From Erinaceus europaeus (lineage: Eukaryota; Chordata; Mammalia; Eulipotyphla; Erinaceidae), in the NCBI RefSeq assembly GCF_950295315.1, contig NC_080177.1, positions 84,290,216-84,354,215 of the forward strand: a stretch of DNA of 64,000 nt, read 5' to 3'. Of this stretch, positions 31,901 to 49,166 are shown piece after piece. Numbering within the stretch: the stretch's first letter is position 1; every line of letters starts with the position of its first letter. The notes under the pieces were generated by a model. That model was not told the origin of the DNA, made no database searches, and saw nothing but the letters and a program-made list of their open reading frames with translations. The position numbers and the translations under genes were made by a program.

Positions 31901-34484
31901 GGAGGTGCTGCCTGGTCTGTGCTGGTCTCTTCCCCGAGTGACACAGTGATGCAGGGAGGTGCTGCCTGGTCTGTGCTGGTCTCTCCCCGAGTGACACAGT
32001 GGTGCAGGGAGGTGCTGCCTGGTCTGTGCTGGTCTCTCCCCGAGTGACACAGTGGTGCAGGGAGGTGCTGCCTGGTCTGTGCTGGTCTCTCCCCGAGTGA
32101 CACAGTGGTGCAGGGAGGTGCTGCCTGGTCTGTGCTGGTCTCTTCCCCGAGTGACACAGTGATGCAGGGAGGTGCTGCCTGGTCTGTGCTGGTCTCTCCC
32201 CGAGTGACACAGTGATGCAGGGAGGTGCTGCCTGGTCTGTGCTGGTCTCTCCCCGAGTGACACAGTGGTGCAGGGAGGTGCTGCCTGGTCTGTGCTGGTC
32301 TCTCCCCGAGTGACACAGTGGTGCAGGGAGGTGCTGCCTGGTCTGTGCTGGTCTCTCCCCGAGTGACACAGTGGTGCAGGGAGGTGCTGCCTGGTCTGTG
32401 CTGGTCTCTCCCCGAGTGACACAGTGATGCAGGGAGGTGCTGCCTGGTCTGTGCTGGTCTCTCCCCGAGTGACACAGTGGTGCAGGGAGGTGCTGCCTGG
32501 TCTGTGCTGGTCTCTCCCCGAGTGACACAGTGATGCAGGGAGGTGCTGCCTGGTCTGTGCTGGTCTCTCCCCGAGTGACACAGTGATGCAGGGAGGTGCT
32601 GCCTGGTCAGTGCTGGTCTCTCCCCGAGTGACACAGTGATGCAGGGAGGTGCTGCCTGGTCAGTGCTGGTCTCTCCCCGAGTGACACAGTGATGCAGGGA
32701 GGTGCTGCCTGGTCTGTGCTGGTCTCTTCCCCGAGTGACACAGTGATGCAGGGAGGTGCTGCCTGGTCTGTGCTGGTCTCTCCCCGAGTGACACAGTGAT
32801 GCAGGGAGGTGCTGCCTGGTCTGTGCTGGTCTCTCCCCGAGTGACACAGTGATGCAGGGAGGTGCTGCCTGGTCAGTGCTGGTCTCTCCCCGAGTGACAC
32901 AGTGATGCAGGGAGGTGCTGCCTGGTCAGTGCTGGTCTCTCCCCGAGTGACACAGTGATGCAGGGAGGTGCTGCCTGGTCAGTGCTGGTCTCTCCCCGAG
33001 TGACACAGTGATGCAGGGAGGTGCTGCCTGGTCTGTGCTGGTCTCTTCCCCGAGTGACACAGTGATGCAGGGAGGTGCTGCCTGGTCTGTGCTGGTCTCT
33101 CCCTGAGTGACAGAGGCTTAGAATGGAGGATGGTGTCTGCTTCATGATCCAGCGTAACCACAGTCAGCAGGTATATTCTGCAGTTTATTTTGTTTTCATA
33201 AATGGAAATAACTGAAGGATTTTGTCTTCACCCCTTAGGCTTCTGAATGCTTATGATGAACATCAAACACTCCTAAAAGAACAGGATTCTTTGAAAAGGA
33301 AAGCGGAGAATGGGTAAGCAGTTTCTTGCTTAGAAGCCATCGTACCATAGAAATGCCGTTTTAAAAATATTTTTGCATTTATTATTGGATAGACCGAAAT
33401 TGCGAGGGGGGCGGCTTAGAGAGCTAACAAGACAGAGACACCCACAGCCCTGCTTCGTTACTCCTGAAGTCCCTGCAGGTAGGGACCAAGGGCCTGAACC
33501 CTGGTCCTTGTGAACTGTAGTGTGTGCACTTAACCAGATGTGCCACCACCTGGCCCCTAGAAATACCTTCAAAACATTTAAAAAATATATTTATTTCTTC
33601 CCTTCTGTTGCCCTTGTTCTTTATTGTAGTTATTATTATTGTAGTTGCTGGATAGGACAGAGAGAAATGGAGAGAGGAGGGGAAGATAGAGGGGGAGGGA
33701 AAGACAGACGCCTGCAGACCTGCTTCACTGCCTGTGAAGCGACTCCCCTGCAGGTGGGGAGCCGGGGGCTTGAACTGTGATCCTTACGCTGGTCCTTATG
33801 CTTCGCGCCATGTGCGCTTAACCCACTGCTCTACTGCCTGACTCCCAGAACATTATTTTTTGGCAAACAGTCAACTATTTACCATTTGTTAAAAGTGCTC
33901 AGTTATAGAAGTTTTGAAAGCTTCCATTTTCACCTTTTGTTTAGGTCAGAAGAGCCAGAGGAAAAGAAATTGCACACCGAAGATACAACTTCATCATCTG
34001 CACAGATGATCGATGGCGATTTACAGGCCAATCAAGCTGCATATAACTATAGTGCCTGGTATCAAGTAAGTCCACGCAGTTATAATTGCATTTTTTTGTT
34101 CAGACATGTGACTGAAAGCATACACTAGGATAGTTCTGGTTTTTATTAAGCATCGAATAGTGTCTTCTTAGAAGTCTGCTTTAGCCGCCCAGGAGGAGGC
34201 GCGGTGACTGAAGCCTTGGGCTTTCCACTGTGAAGGCCGGAGTCGAGTCGGTCCCCAGCATTACATGTCCAATGTGGTGCTCTGCTTCTGGTTCTTTGGT
34301 TCTATTTTGTTTAAATACATCCTACTCAGAGTTCTAGTATTCTGACATGTTTGCTTTGGTTGTATTTTTTTTAAATACATACCATTCAGAGTTATAGTAT
34401 TCTAACATGTTTGCTTTTTGCTTTCAGTACAATTATCAGAATCCTTGGAATTATGGACAGTATTACCCTCCCCCTCCAACCTGA
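7596..34484 (+). CDS. PRPF39: PRPF39, pre-mRNA processing factor 39 (13 coding exons)
   Basis: Nuclear U1 snRNP-associated splicing factor that helps 5' splice-site recognition; in mammals it is thought to act as a homodimer in place of the yeast Prp39/Prp42 pair. Coding exons: 7596-7922, 8525-8650, 9291-9409, 16810-16977, 18090-18255, 19611-19718, 22652-22816, 23127-23253, 24220-24488, 26492-26676, 33239-33313, 33945-34065, 34428-34484. They sum to 2013 nt, 670 residues plus stop, against 669 in human as I recall. All junctions are GT/AG and phases match. The acidic N-terminus (1-75) is followed by helical HAT-type repeats rich in Trp/Tyr pairs (about 80-590), then a charged, Tyr/Pro-rich C-terminus ending YPPPPT. 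The start at 7596 is the first ATG after the acceptor at 7568; a second in-frame ATG lies eight codons on. No frameshift or premature stop. The gene converges on FKBP3. Confidence 0.97.
7994..8056 (+). repeat. (TG)n microsatellite
   Basis: About 31 TG units in the PRPF39 intron, 70 bp after coding exon 1. Confidence 0.98.
8083..8263 (-). mobile_element. B-type SINE
   Basis: Inverse copy between PRPF39 coding exons 1 and 2. Confidence 0.85.
8525..8650 (+). CDS. PRPF39: PRPF39 coding exon 2 (residues 110-151)
   Basis: Starts after ttcgtcag and ends GAG|gtgcgt. Encodes the HAT segment containing [18 protein letters not shown], nearly identical to human. Confidence 0.96.
9291..9409 (+). CDS. 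PRPF39: PRPF39 coding exon 3 (residues 152-191)
   Basis: Starts after ttcttcttag and ends CGAGG|gtatgt, phase 2. Encodes [19 protein letters not shown] and the following HAT helix. The next intron (9410-16809) is long because it holds the provirus. Confidence 0.96.
9566..10090 (-). mobile_element. D-type SINEs and mixed A/E/B pieces
   Basis: D-type inverse copies at about 9580-9690 and 9960-10085, with shuffled A/E and B body fragments between (9760-9950). 10091-10560 is mostly unassigned apart from short SINE-like words. Confidence 0.65.
10565..11052. mobile_element. E fragment, B-type plus, B-type minus (split by the provirus)
   Basis: E piece 10565-10640, plus B copy 10688-10880, minus B pieces 10886-11052. 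The last resumes at 13623-13750 on the far side of the provirus. Confidence 0.78.
11053..11491 (-). repeat. 3' LTR of the provirus
   Basis: Ends with CA against the target duplication; carries TATA-like and AATAAA signals on the minus strand. Confidence 0.93.
11395..11652 (-). pseudogene. Possible remnant of the env 3' end in the provirus
   Basis: 85-codon minus-strand reading frame that crosses the polypurine tract into the LTR. It has a hydrophobic, Cys-containing segment followed by basic residues, then Lys/Gly codons made by the purine tract. Betaretroviral env genes usually end over the polypurine tract in this way. Only the tail is present; receptor-binding and fusion parts are absent. 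Assignment rests on position and general character. Confidence 0.35.
11629..11770 (-). repeat. Short imperfect repeats inside the provirus
   Basis: The element TTGCCTCTGGG or close variants recurs four times at about 30-50 bp spacing, alternating with GGCCTAGCAGGCGA-like pieces. Confidence 0.5.
12543..13139 (-). CDS. 198-codon ORF behind the provirus primer-binding site, unknown
   Basis: Uninterrupted ORF whose ATG lies 25 nt downstream of the primer-binding site, where gag would normally start. I do not recognise it. The predicted protein is rich in Trp, Phe, Leu and Cys with several hydrophobic stretches (for example [32 protein letters not shown]). Its middle consists of two imperfect copies of a roughly 41-residue unit with the pattern TFW..S.MFP.EKDY. 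The matching DNA is a tandem repeat of about 123-144 bp. No retroviral gag hallmark (zinc knuckle, late domain) is visible. It may be chance ORF retention in a repeat, since the opposite strand is also open for 120 codons (12612-12974). No function is assigned. Confidence 0.4.
   Translation of the reverse strand: MKTFAYLCTMVFSSTYKEVCQSLYCFIMRQLLCLWNILLWATLCFPDRELWFLVTLIIKLGRCTEISPWTFWIPSPMFPEEKDYILLRATVWFFMTVIVDLGICMGISTGTFWTSSRMFPMEKDYSNLKNILEYPGSSQVWRHVVSSTLLIGFFLRWEDAFKNGCLKQSSRNSQKHPKWNFEELFGLGRPPGILNPTW
13164..13181 (-). other. Retroviral primer-binding site, tRNA-Lys1,2 type
   Basis: The 18 nt are the complement of the tRNA-Lys1,2 3' end including CCA, two nt after the LTR. Intact. Confidence 0.92.
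13184..13622 (-). repeat. 5' LTR of the provirus
   Basis: Same length as its partner. Its inner terminal dinucleotide has decayed from CA to TA; most other differences are at CpG positions. Confidence 0.93.
14180..14465 (-). mobile_element. A-type SINE
   Basis: Near full length with a poly(T) interruption in the tail. 13760-14170 holds no clear repeat or gene. Confidence 0.88.
14605..15050. mobile_element. C-type plus, B fragment minus, (TA)n, D-like minus
   Basis: C copy 14605-14762 contains a tandem duplication of ggtcctgagttcaat... (two copies, about 27 bp). B fragment 14766-14880, (TA)n 14917-14953, D-like piece 14955-15050. Confidence 0.72.
15130..15610. mobile_element. D-type SINE pair and B fragment
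   Basis: Plus-oriented D copy at 15145-15250, minus D copy at 15345-15455, old B-like plus copy at 15488-15610. Confidence 0.68.
16056..16560 (+). mobile_element. Two A-type SINEs in tandem
   Basis: Full copy 16056-16350 flanked by aaatttcctgtcttcc on both sides. A 5'-truncated copy (16371-16555) follows, itself followed by a near match (tttccagtctt), so two insertions used the same target. Confidence 0.88.
16810..16977 (+). CDS. PRPF39: PRPF39 coding exon 4 (residues 191-247)
   Basis: Starts after atctttcag and ends CAAAG|gtaaga. Encodes [20 protein letters not shown] and the next HAT repeat. Confidence 0.96.
17290..17782. mobile_element. Old B-like copy and A-type SINE
   Basis: Diverged plus B-like piece (about 17290-17475) and a well-kept minus A copy (17515-17782) in the intron before PRPF39 coding exon 5. 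Confidence 0.78.
18090..18255 (+). CDS. PRPF39: PRPF39 coding exon 5 (residues 247-302)
   Basis: Starts after ttcctttag and ends GCAAAG|gtgcca. Encodes [19 protein letters not shown] and the acidic Gly/Asp loop [16 protein letters not shown] that links the two HAT blocks. Confidence 0.96.
18286..18465 (+). mobile_element. Diverged C-like SINE
   Basis: Carries ggttcgattccctgcaaagc and gagtggtgctctggcttctc, beginning 30 bp after PRPF39 coding exon 5. Confidence 0.6.
18605..19300 (-). mobile_element. D, B, C and D SINE copies
   Basis: D 18605-18690, B 18775-18978, C 19015-19165, D 19180-19300, all inverse. Confidence 0.78.
19611..19718 (+). CDS. PRPF39: PRPF39 coding exon 6 (residues 303-338)
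   Basis: Starts after tcctcccaag and ends GGT|gtaagt; a whole-codon exon. Encodes [20 protein letters not shown] and KRWTFEEG. Confidence 0.96.
19763..20350. mobile_element. C-type plus, (TA)n, E/A-type minus with rearranged head
   Basis: C copy 19763-19905, TA-rich run to 19945, minus E-A copy 19965-20165. The A head then appears in plus (20165-20240) and minus (20235-20350) orientation, a local inversion. Confidence 0.72.
20497..21015 (-). mobile_element. L1 3' end (ORF2 C-terminus and 3' UTR), inverse
   Basis: The minus strand carries the L1 ORF2 terminal region (plus-strand words 'gagtcgtattccattgtgta' and 'tgacttacttcacttaacat' are its classic antisense) and a 3' UTR ending in a T-rich run at 20497. 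Stops interrupt it. Confidence 0.85.
21745..22200 (+). mobile_element. B-E composite SINE and D-type SINE
   Basis: B copy 21745-21900 with E tail to 21990; D copy in sense (agggcagatagcataatggt) at 22085-22200. 21018-21740 has weak B-like pieces only. Confidence 0.75.
22225..22520 (-). mobile_element. A-type SINE
   Basis: Full-length inverse copy 130 bp upstream of PRPF39 coding exon 7. Confidence 0.9.
22652..22816 (+). CDS. PRPF39: PRPF39 coding exon 7 (residues 339-393)
   Basis: Starts after ttttattatag and ends ATTAAG|gtaagg. Encodes [20 protein letters not shown] and the HAT repeat through [10 protein letters not shown]. Confidence 0.96.
23127..23253 (+). CDS. PRPF39: PRPF39 coding exon 8 (residues 394-436)
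   Basis: Starts after gtgtgtag and ends CAGCAGG|gtaaga. Encodes [20 protein letters not shown] through [10 protein letters not shown]. Confidence 0.96.
23771..23852 (+). repeat. (AC)n microsatellite with CG interruptions
   Basis: About 41 dinucleotides with scattered GC/CG substitutions, which suggest age. Confidence 0.97.
23905..24150. mobile_element. D-type SINE pair, opposite orientations
   Basis: Plus D copy 23905-24010 with poly(A), then minus D copy 24035-24150, forming an inverted pair just before PRPF39 coding exon 9. 23500-23700 is an older tRNA-SINE-like piece. Confidence 0.75.
24220..24488 (+). CDS. PRPF39: PRPF39 coding exon 9 (residues 436-525)
   Basis: The largest internal exon; starts after gtttctag and ends GACAAA|gtatgt. 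Encodes [20 protein letters not shown] through [13 protein letters not shown]. The donor is followed by a poly(T) run and then, 57 nt into the intron, by SNORD127. Confidence 0.96.
24546..24617 (+). ncRNA. SNORD127: SNORD127, intronic C/D box snoRNA
   Basis: C box ATGATGA (24554-24560) and D box CTGA (24606-24609), closed by a perfect 7-bp terminal stem (tggcaac 24546-24552 with gttgcca 24611-24617). The 11 nt directly 5' of the D box (gtccctctaag, 24595-24605) are an exact complement of the conserved 18S rRNA segment CTTAGAGGGAC. The D+5 rule puts the 2'-O-methylated base on the G after CTTA, which fits human 18S Gm1447 as I recall it. SNORD127 is known to be hosted in a PRPF39 intron. A C'-like ATGAAGA lies at about 24583; D' is weak. 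It would be released by exonucleolytic trimming of the spliced intron. Confidence 0.9.
25095..25878 (+). repeat. 62-bp minisatellite, about 12.6 copies
   Basis: Unit contains 'gcagtgaggacagtgttctc' and is nearly identical between copies. Two unit variants differ at catatacccag versus caaatgcccag. The array lies in the PRPF39 intron downstream of SNORD127. Confidence 0.97.
26060..26170 (-). mobile_element. C-type SINE
   Basis: Inverse C copy with gagacatcaccaggccatca-type body. 25879-26055 and 26175-26490 look unique. Confidence 0.6.
26492..26676 (+). CDS. PRPF39: PRPF39 coding exon 10 (residues 526-587)
   Basis: Starts after ttacacag and ends AATAA|gtacgt. Encodes [20 protein letters not shown] through [14 protein letters not shown]. 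Confidence 0.96.
26786..27055 (+). mobile_element. A-type SINE with internal deletion
   Basis: Plus copy missing about 20 bp between 'cacctgcag' and 'gcggtgaagc'. Confidence 0.88.
27610..27825 (-). mobile_element. B-type SINE
   Basis: Full inverse copy. 27060-27605 contains no recognisable gene or repeat apart from a weak D-like piece near 27400-27520. Confidence 0.83.
28330..28460 (-). mobile_element. D-type SINE with (GGT)n expansion
   Basis: The usual tatggtggtg is expanded to seven GGT triplets. Confidence 0.85.
28540..29215 (-). mobile_element. L1 3' UTR fragment, inverse
   Basis: Same family as 43110-43575, 55880-56720, 61016-61560 and 62760-63410. Shared words include ctctgggagtatgggcccag and ggtggaaggtctggcttctg. 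Confidence 0.75.
29225..29605 (-). mobile_element. A-type SINE (deleted) and B-type SINE
   Basis: A copy 29225-29425 lacks the middle, replaced by a G run; B copy 29440-29605. Confidence 0.8.
29875..30620. mobile_element. D-type plus with (TG)n, and C-type minus
   Basis: D copy 29875-30018 followed by (TG)n to 30044; inverse C copy at 30480-30620. 30045-30445 looks unique, as does most of 30625-31830. Confidence 0.72.
30449..30478 (+). repeat. (CT)n tract
   Basis: About 15 CT units at the edge of a C-type SINE. Confidence 0.9.
31835..33112 (+). repeat. 53-bp minisatellite, about 24 copies
   Basis: Unit contains 'gtgcagggaggtgctgcctg' and 'tctccccgagtgacacagtg'. Internal variants are gtggtg/gtgatg, tctgtg/cagtg and an extra T in some copies (54 bp). 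It has no stop codon in the minus frames, so it creates three long overlapping antisense ORFs that are artefacts of the repeat. Confidence 0.97.
33239..33313 (+). CDS. PRPF39: PRPF39 coding exon 11 (residues 587-612)
   Basis: Starts after accccttag and ends AATGG|gtaagc. Encodes [20 protein letters not shown]. The 6.6 kb intron before it carries the 53-bp minisatellite, which ends about 125 bp upstream. Confidence 0.96.
33360..33847 (-). mobile_element. B-type and A-type SINEs
   Basis: Inverse B 33365-33562 and A 33578-33847 fill the short intron between PRPF39 coding exons 11 and 12. Confidence 0.88.
33945..34065 (+). CDS. PRPF39: PRPF39 coding exon 12 (residues 612-652)
   Basis: Starts after ttgtttag and ends TATCAA|gtaagt. 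Encodes the charged [18 protein letters not shown] stretch and [12 protein letters not shown]. Confidence 0.95.
34180..34330 (+). mobile_element. Old C-type SINE
   Basis: Plus copy with gaggaggcgcggtgactgaa head. A 45-bp stretch is then duplicated (gttctagtattctgacatgt versus gttatagtattctaacatgt). Confidence 0.6.
34428..34484 (+). CDS. PRPF39: PRPF39 last coding exon (residues 653-670, stop)
   Basis: Starts after tgctttcag. Encodes [18 protein letters not shown] followed by TGA at 34482-34484, the conserved C-terminus. Confidence 0.96.
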   Translation, partial: YNYQNPWNYGQYYPPPPT

Positions 34485-34850
34485 TGGAAAGACGCCTATC
34501 AAGTGGAGTATGTGAAAATAGGAGATTATTTTTTTAATGAGGGATGTGAACAGCATTAACTTGTTGTATTTGTCAACTTGTCTTCCCCGGTTCTGTGGAA
34601 CATAATCTGTTAGTGATAGGAGGAAATGTCACTTAGTAGCTCACCACTGATCCTATTTCCTACCATTTATAAAATTTACTTTTTATTGGAGAACTATTTT
34701 TTGATTTTTGCATAAGTGTTCTAGAATTCTTTTGCGATGCATTTGCAACAGTTTTGTAGCCTTAAAGGTAGGAAATGAAACCGACTGCAGACCGTGTCGG
34801 TGCAGCGCGAGGCTGAGACACTGACAAAGGGCTGGGCAGCGAGACTCGCC

Positions 34851-34852
<2 letters not shown>

Positions 34853-34893
<41 letters not shown>
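34853..34893 (+). repeat. (GA)n microsatellite in the PRPF39 3' UTR
   Basis: About 20 GA units within the presumed 3' UTR. Confidence 0.97.
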
Positions 34894-34896
<3 letters not shown>

Positions 34897-35129
34897 CTTT
34901 TCCCTTCGCTGACAAGGTTGTGTGTCAGTTACCCTTGTGAGCTTGTGTCTGAGAAAAGATATATTAAAGTGCTGTTTTGGCAGAGATAAGTGAGAAAATG
35001 GAATGTTTGCATCCATTTAGGAAAAATGAGTATCATATCAAATGCTCTTTCCAGAGACTTTGTATTTAGACTATTCATGTAAAACTTATAAGCTTTCATT
35101 TTGATCAAACTGATTATCTTCATTTTTGT

Positions 35130-35135
35130 AATAAA
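35130..35135 (+). promoter_or_regulatory. PRPF39: PRPF39 poly(A) signal AATAAA
   Basis: Canonical hexamer about 650 nt after the stop codon, the best placed one before FKBP3 begins on the other strand. Confidence 0.75.
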
Positions 35136-35439
35136 ATGGAAGACTCATCCACTAATTGTTATGCGTTTAATGGGGGAAGTACTGAACGGATATCTCACTG
35201 GATCTATACGTCATTGGGGGTTGGGGTTGGCGTTGATGGATACATGTTCCTGAATTCAGTCACTGCTAGCATTTCTTAGATCTTAGTCTTTTTCTAAAAT
35301 GAATGTTTGTCTTCCCACTACAGTATGCTTATTTTAAAGTCTCTGGGATGACCATCCAGGCCGTCTCAGCAAGTCGCCTTTAATAGCCTTGGTCCTGGTT
35401 ATGCAGTCAGAGTATTAAGACATATTAACAGCAAACAAA

Positions 35440-35704
35440 TCACGGCATTGGATTCATTTTTATTCAGCCTTTAAGTTTATAGCACGAGGCAAAAGGAGTA
35501 TCAGTTCTCCTTAACTACATTTTACACAGCTGTAGTAAAATATTTTAGATTTAAGGGGTAAATAAGGGCTTATATATTCCTTAAAAGATGGATCAAGTAA
35601 ATGATTTCAGCTTCTTGAACTTCCAGTTGATTCTCCCCTTAATCAGAAGTTTCTTAACGACCATCTTTTGTTGTTGCTGAAATCTTTAGATCTGAAGCAC
35701 TGTT
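35440..35704 (-). other. FKBP3: FKBP3 3' UTR with AATAAA at 35459-35464
   Basis: On the minus strand AATAAA lies about 240 nt after the stop codon, giving a short 3' UTR. The end at about 35440 is inferred. Its cleavage site would be some 290 bp from that of PRPF39 on the other strand. Confidence 0.7.
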
Positions 35705-48766
<13,062 letters not shown>

Positions 48767-49166
48767 ATGAGCGGGCGGCCGAGGACGCTGCCGCGGACGT
48801 GGGGCTCCGGGCCGTGCTTGCCGCCGCCGCCGCGGGCCGAGGGCCGCCCCCCGGCGGACGGGGACGGCGACGCGGGCGGCTTCTGCCCGGCGGCCGGCGC
48901 GCTGTGGATCTACCCCACGCAGTGCCCGGTGCGCGACTACCAGCTGCGCATGGCGGGCGCCGCGCTGCTGCGCAACACGCTGCTCTGCCTGCCCACCGGG
49001 CTGGGCAAGACGTTCGTGGCCGCCGTGGTCATGTACAACTTCTACCGCTGGTTCCCGGCCGGCAAGGTGGTGTTCCTGGCGCCCAGCAGGCCGCTCGTGG
49101 CGCAGCAGATGGAGGCCTGCTTCCGCGTCATGGGCATCCCGCGCGCGCACATGGCCCAGGTGACAG
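48767..49166 (+). CDS. FANCM: FANCM exon 1 (residues 1-134)
   Basis: Very GC-rich. Encodes the short N-terminal tail, the Q-type motif, Walker A and [20 protein letters not shown]. The phase required by exon 2 places the end at GTGACAG|gttcga, a donor weak at +3, +4 and +6. The alternative CAG|gtgaca six nt upstream would put exon 2 out of frame. Confidence 0.88.

Larger units (their letters stand above)
34485..35150 (+). other. PRPF39: PRPF39 3' UTR
   Basis: Runs from the stop codon to about 15 nt past AATAAA at 35130-35135. It contains a (GA)n tract (about 34853-34893) but no complete SINE. The 3' end is inferred from the poly(A) signal. Confidence 0.75.

Noticed and set aside
31630..32847. 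405-codon antisense ORF, the longest in the window
   Set aside because: It is a pure by-product of the 53-bp minisatellite, repeated in all three antisense frames with no non-repeat domain.
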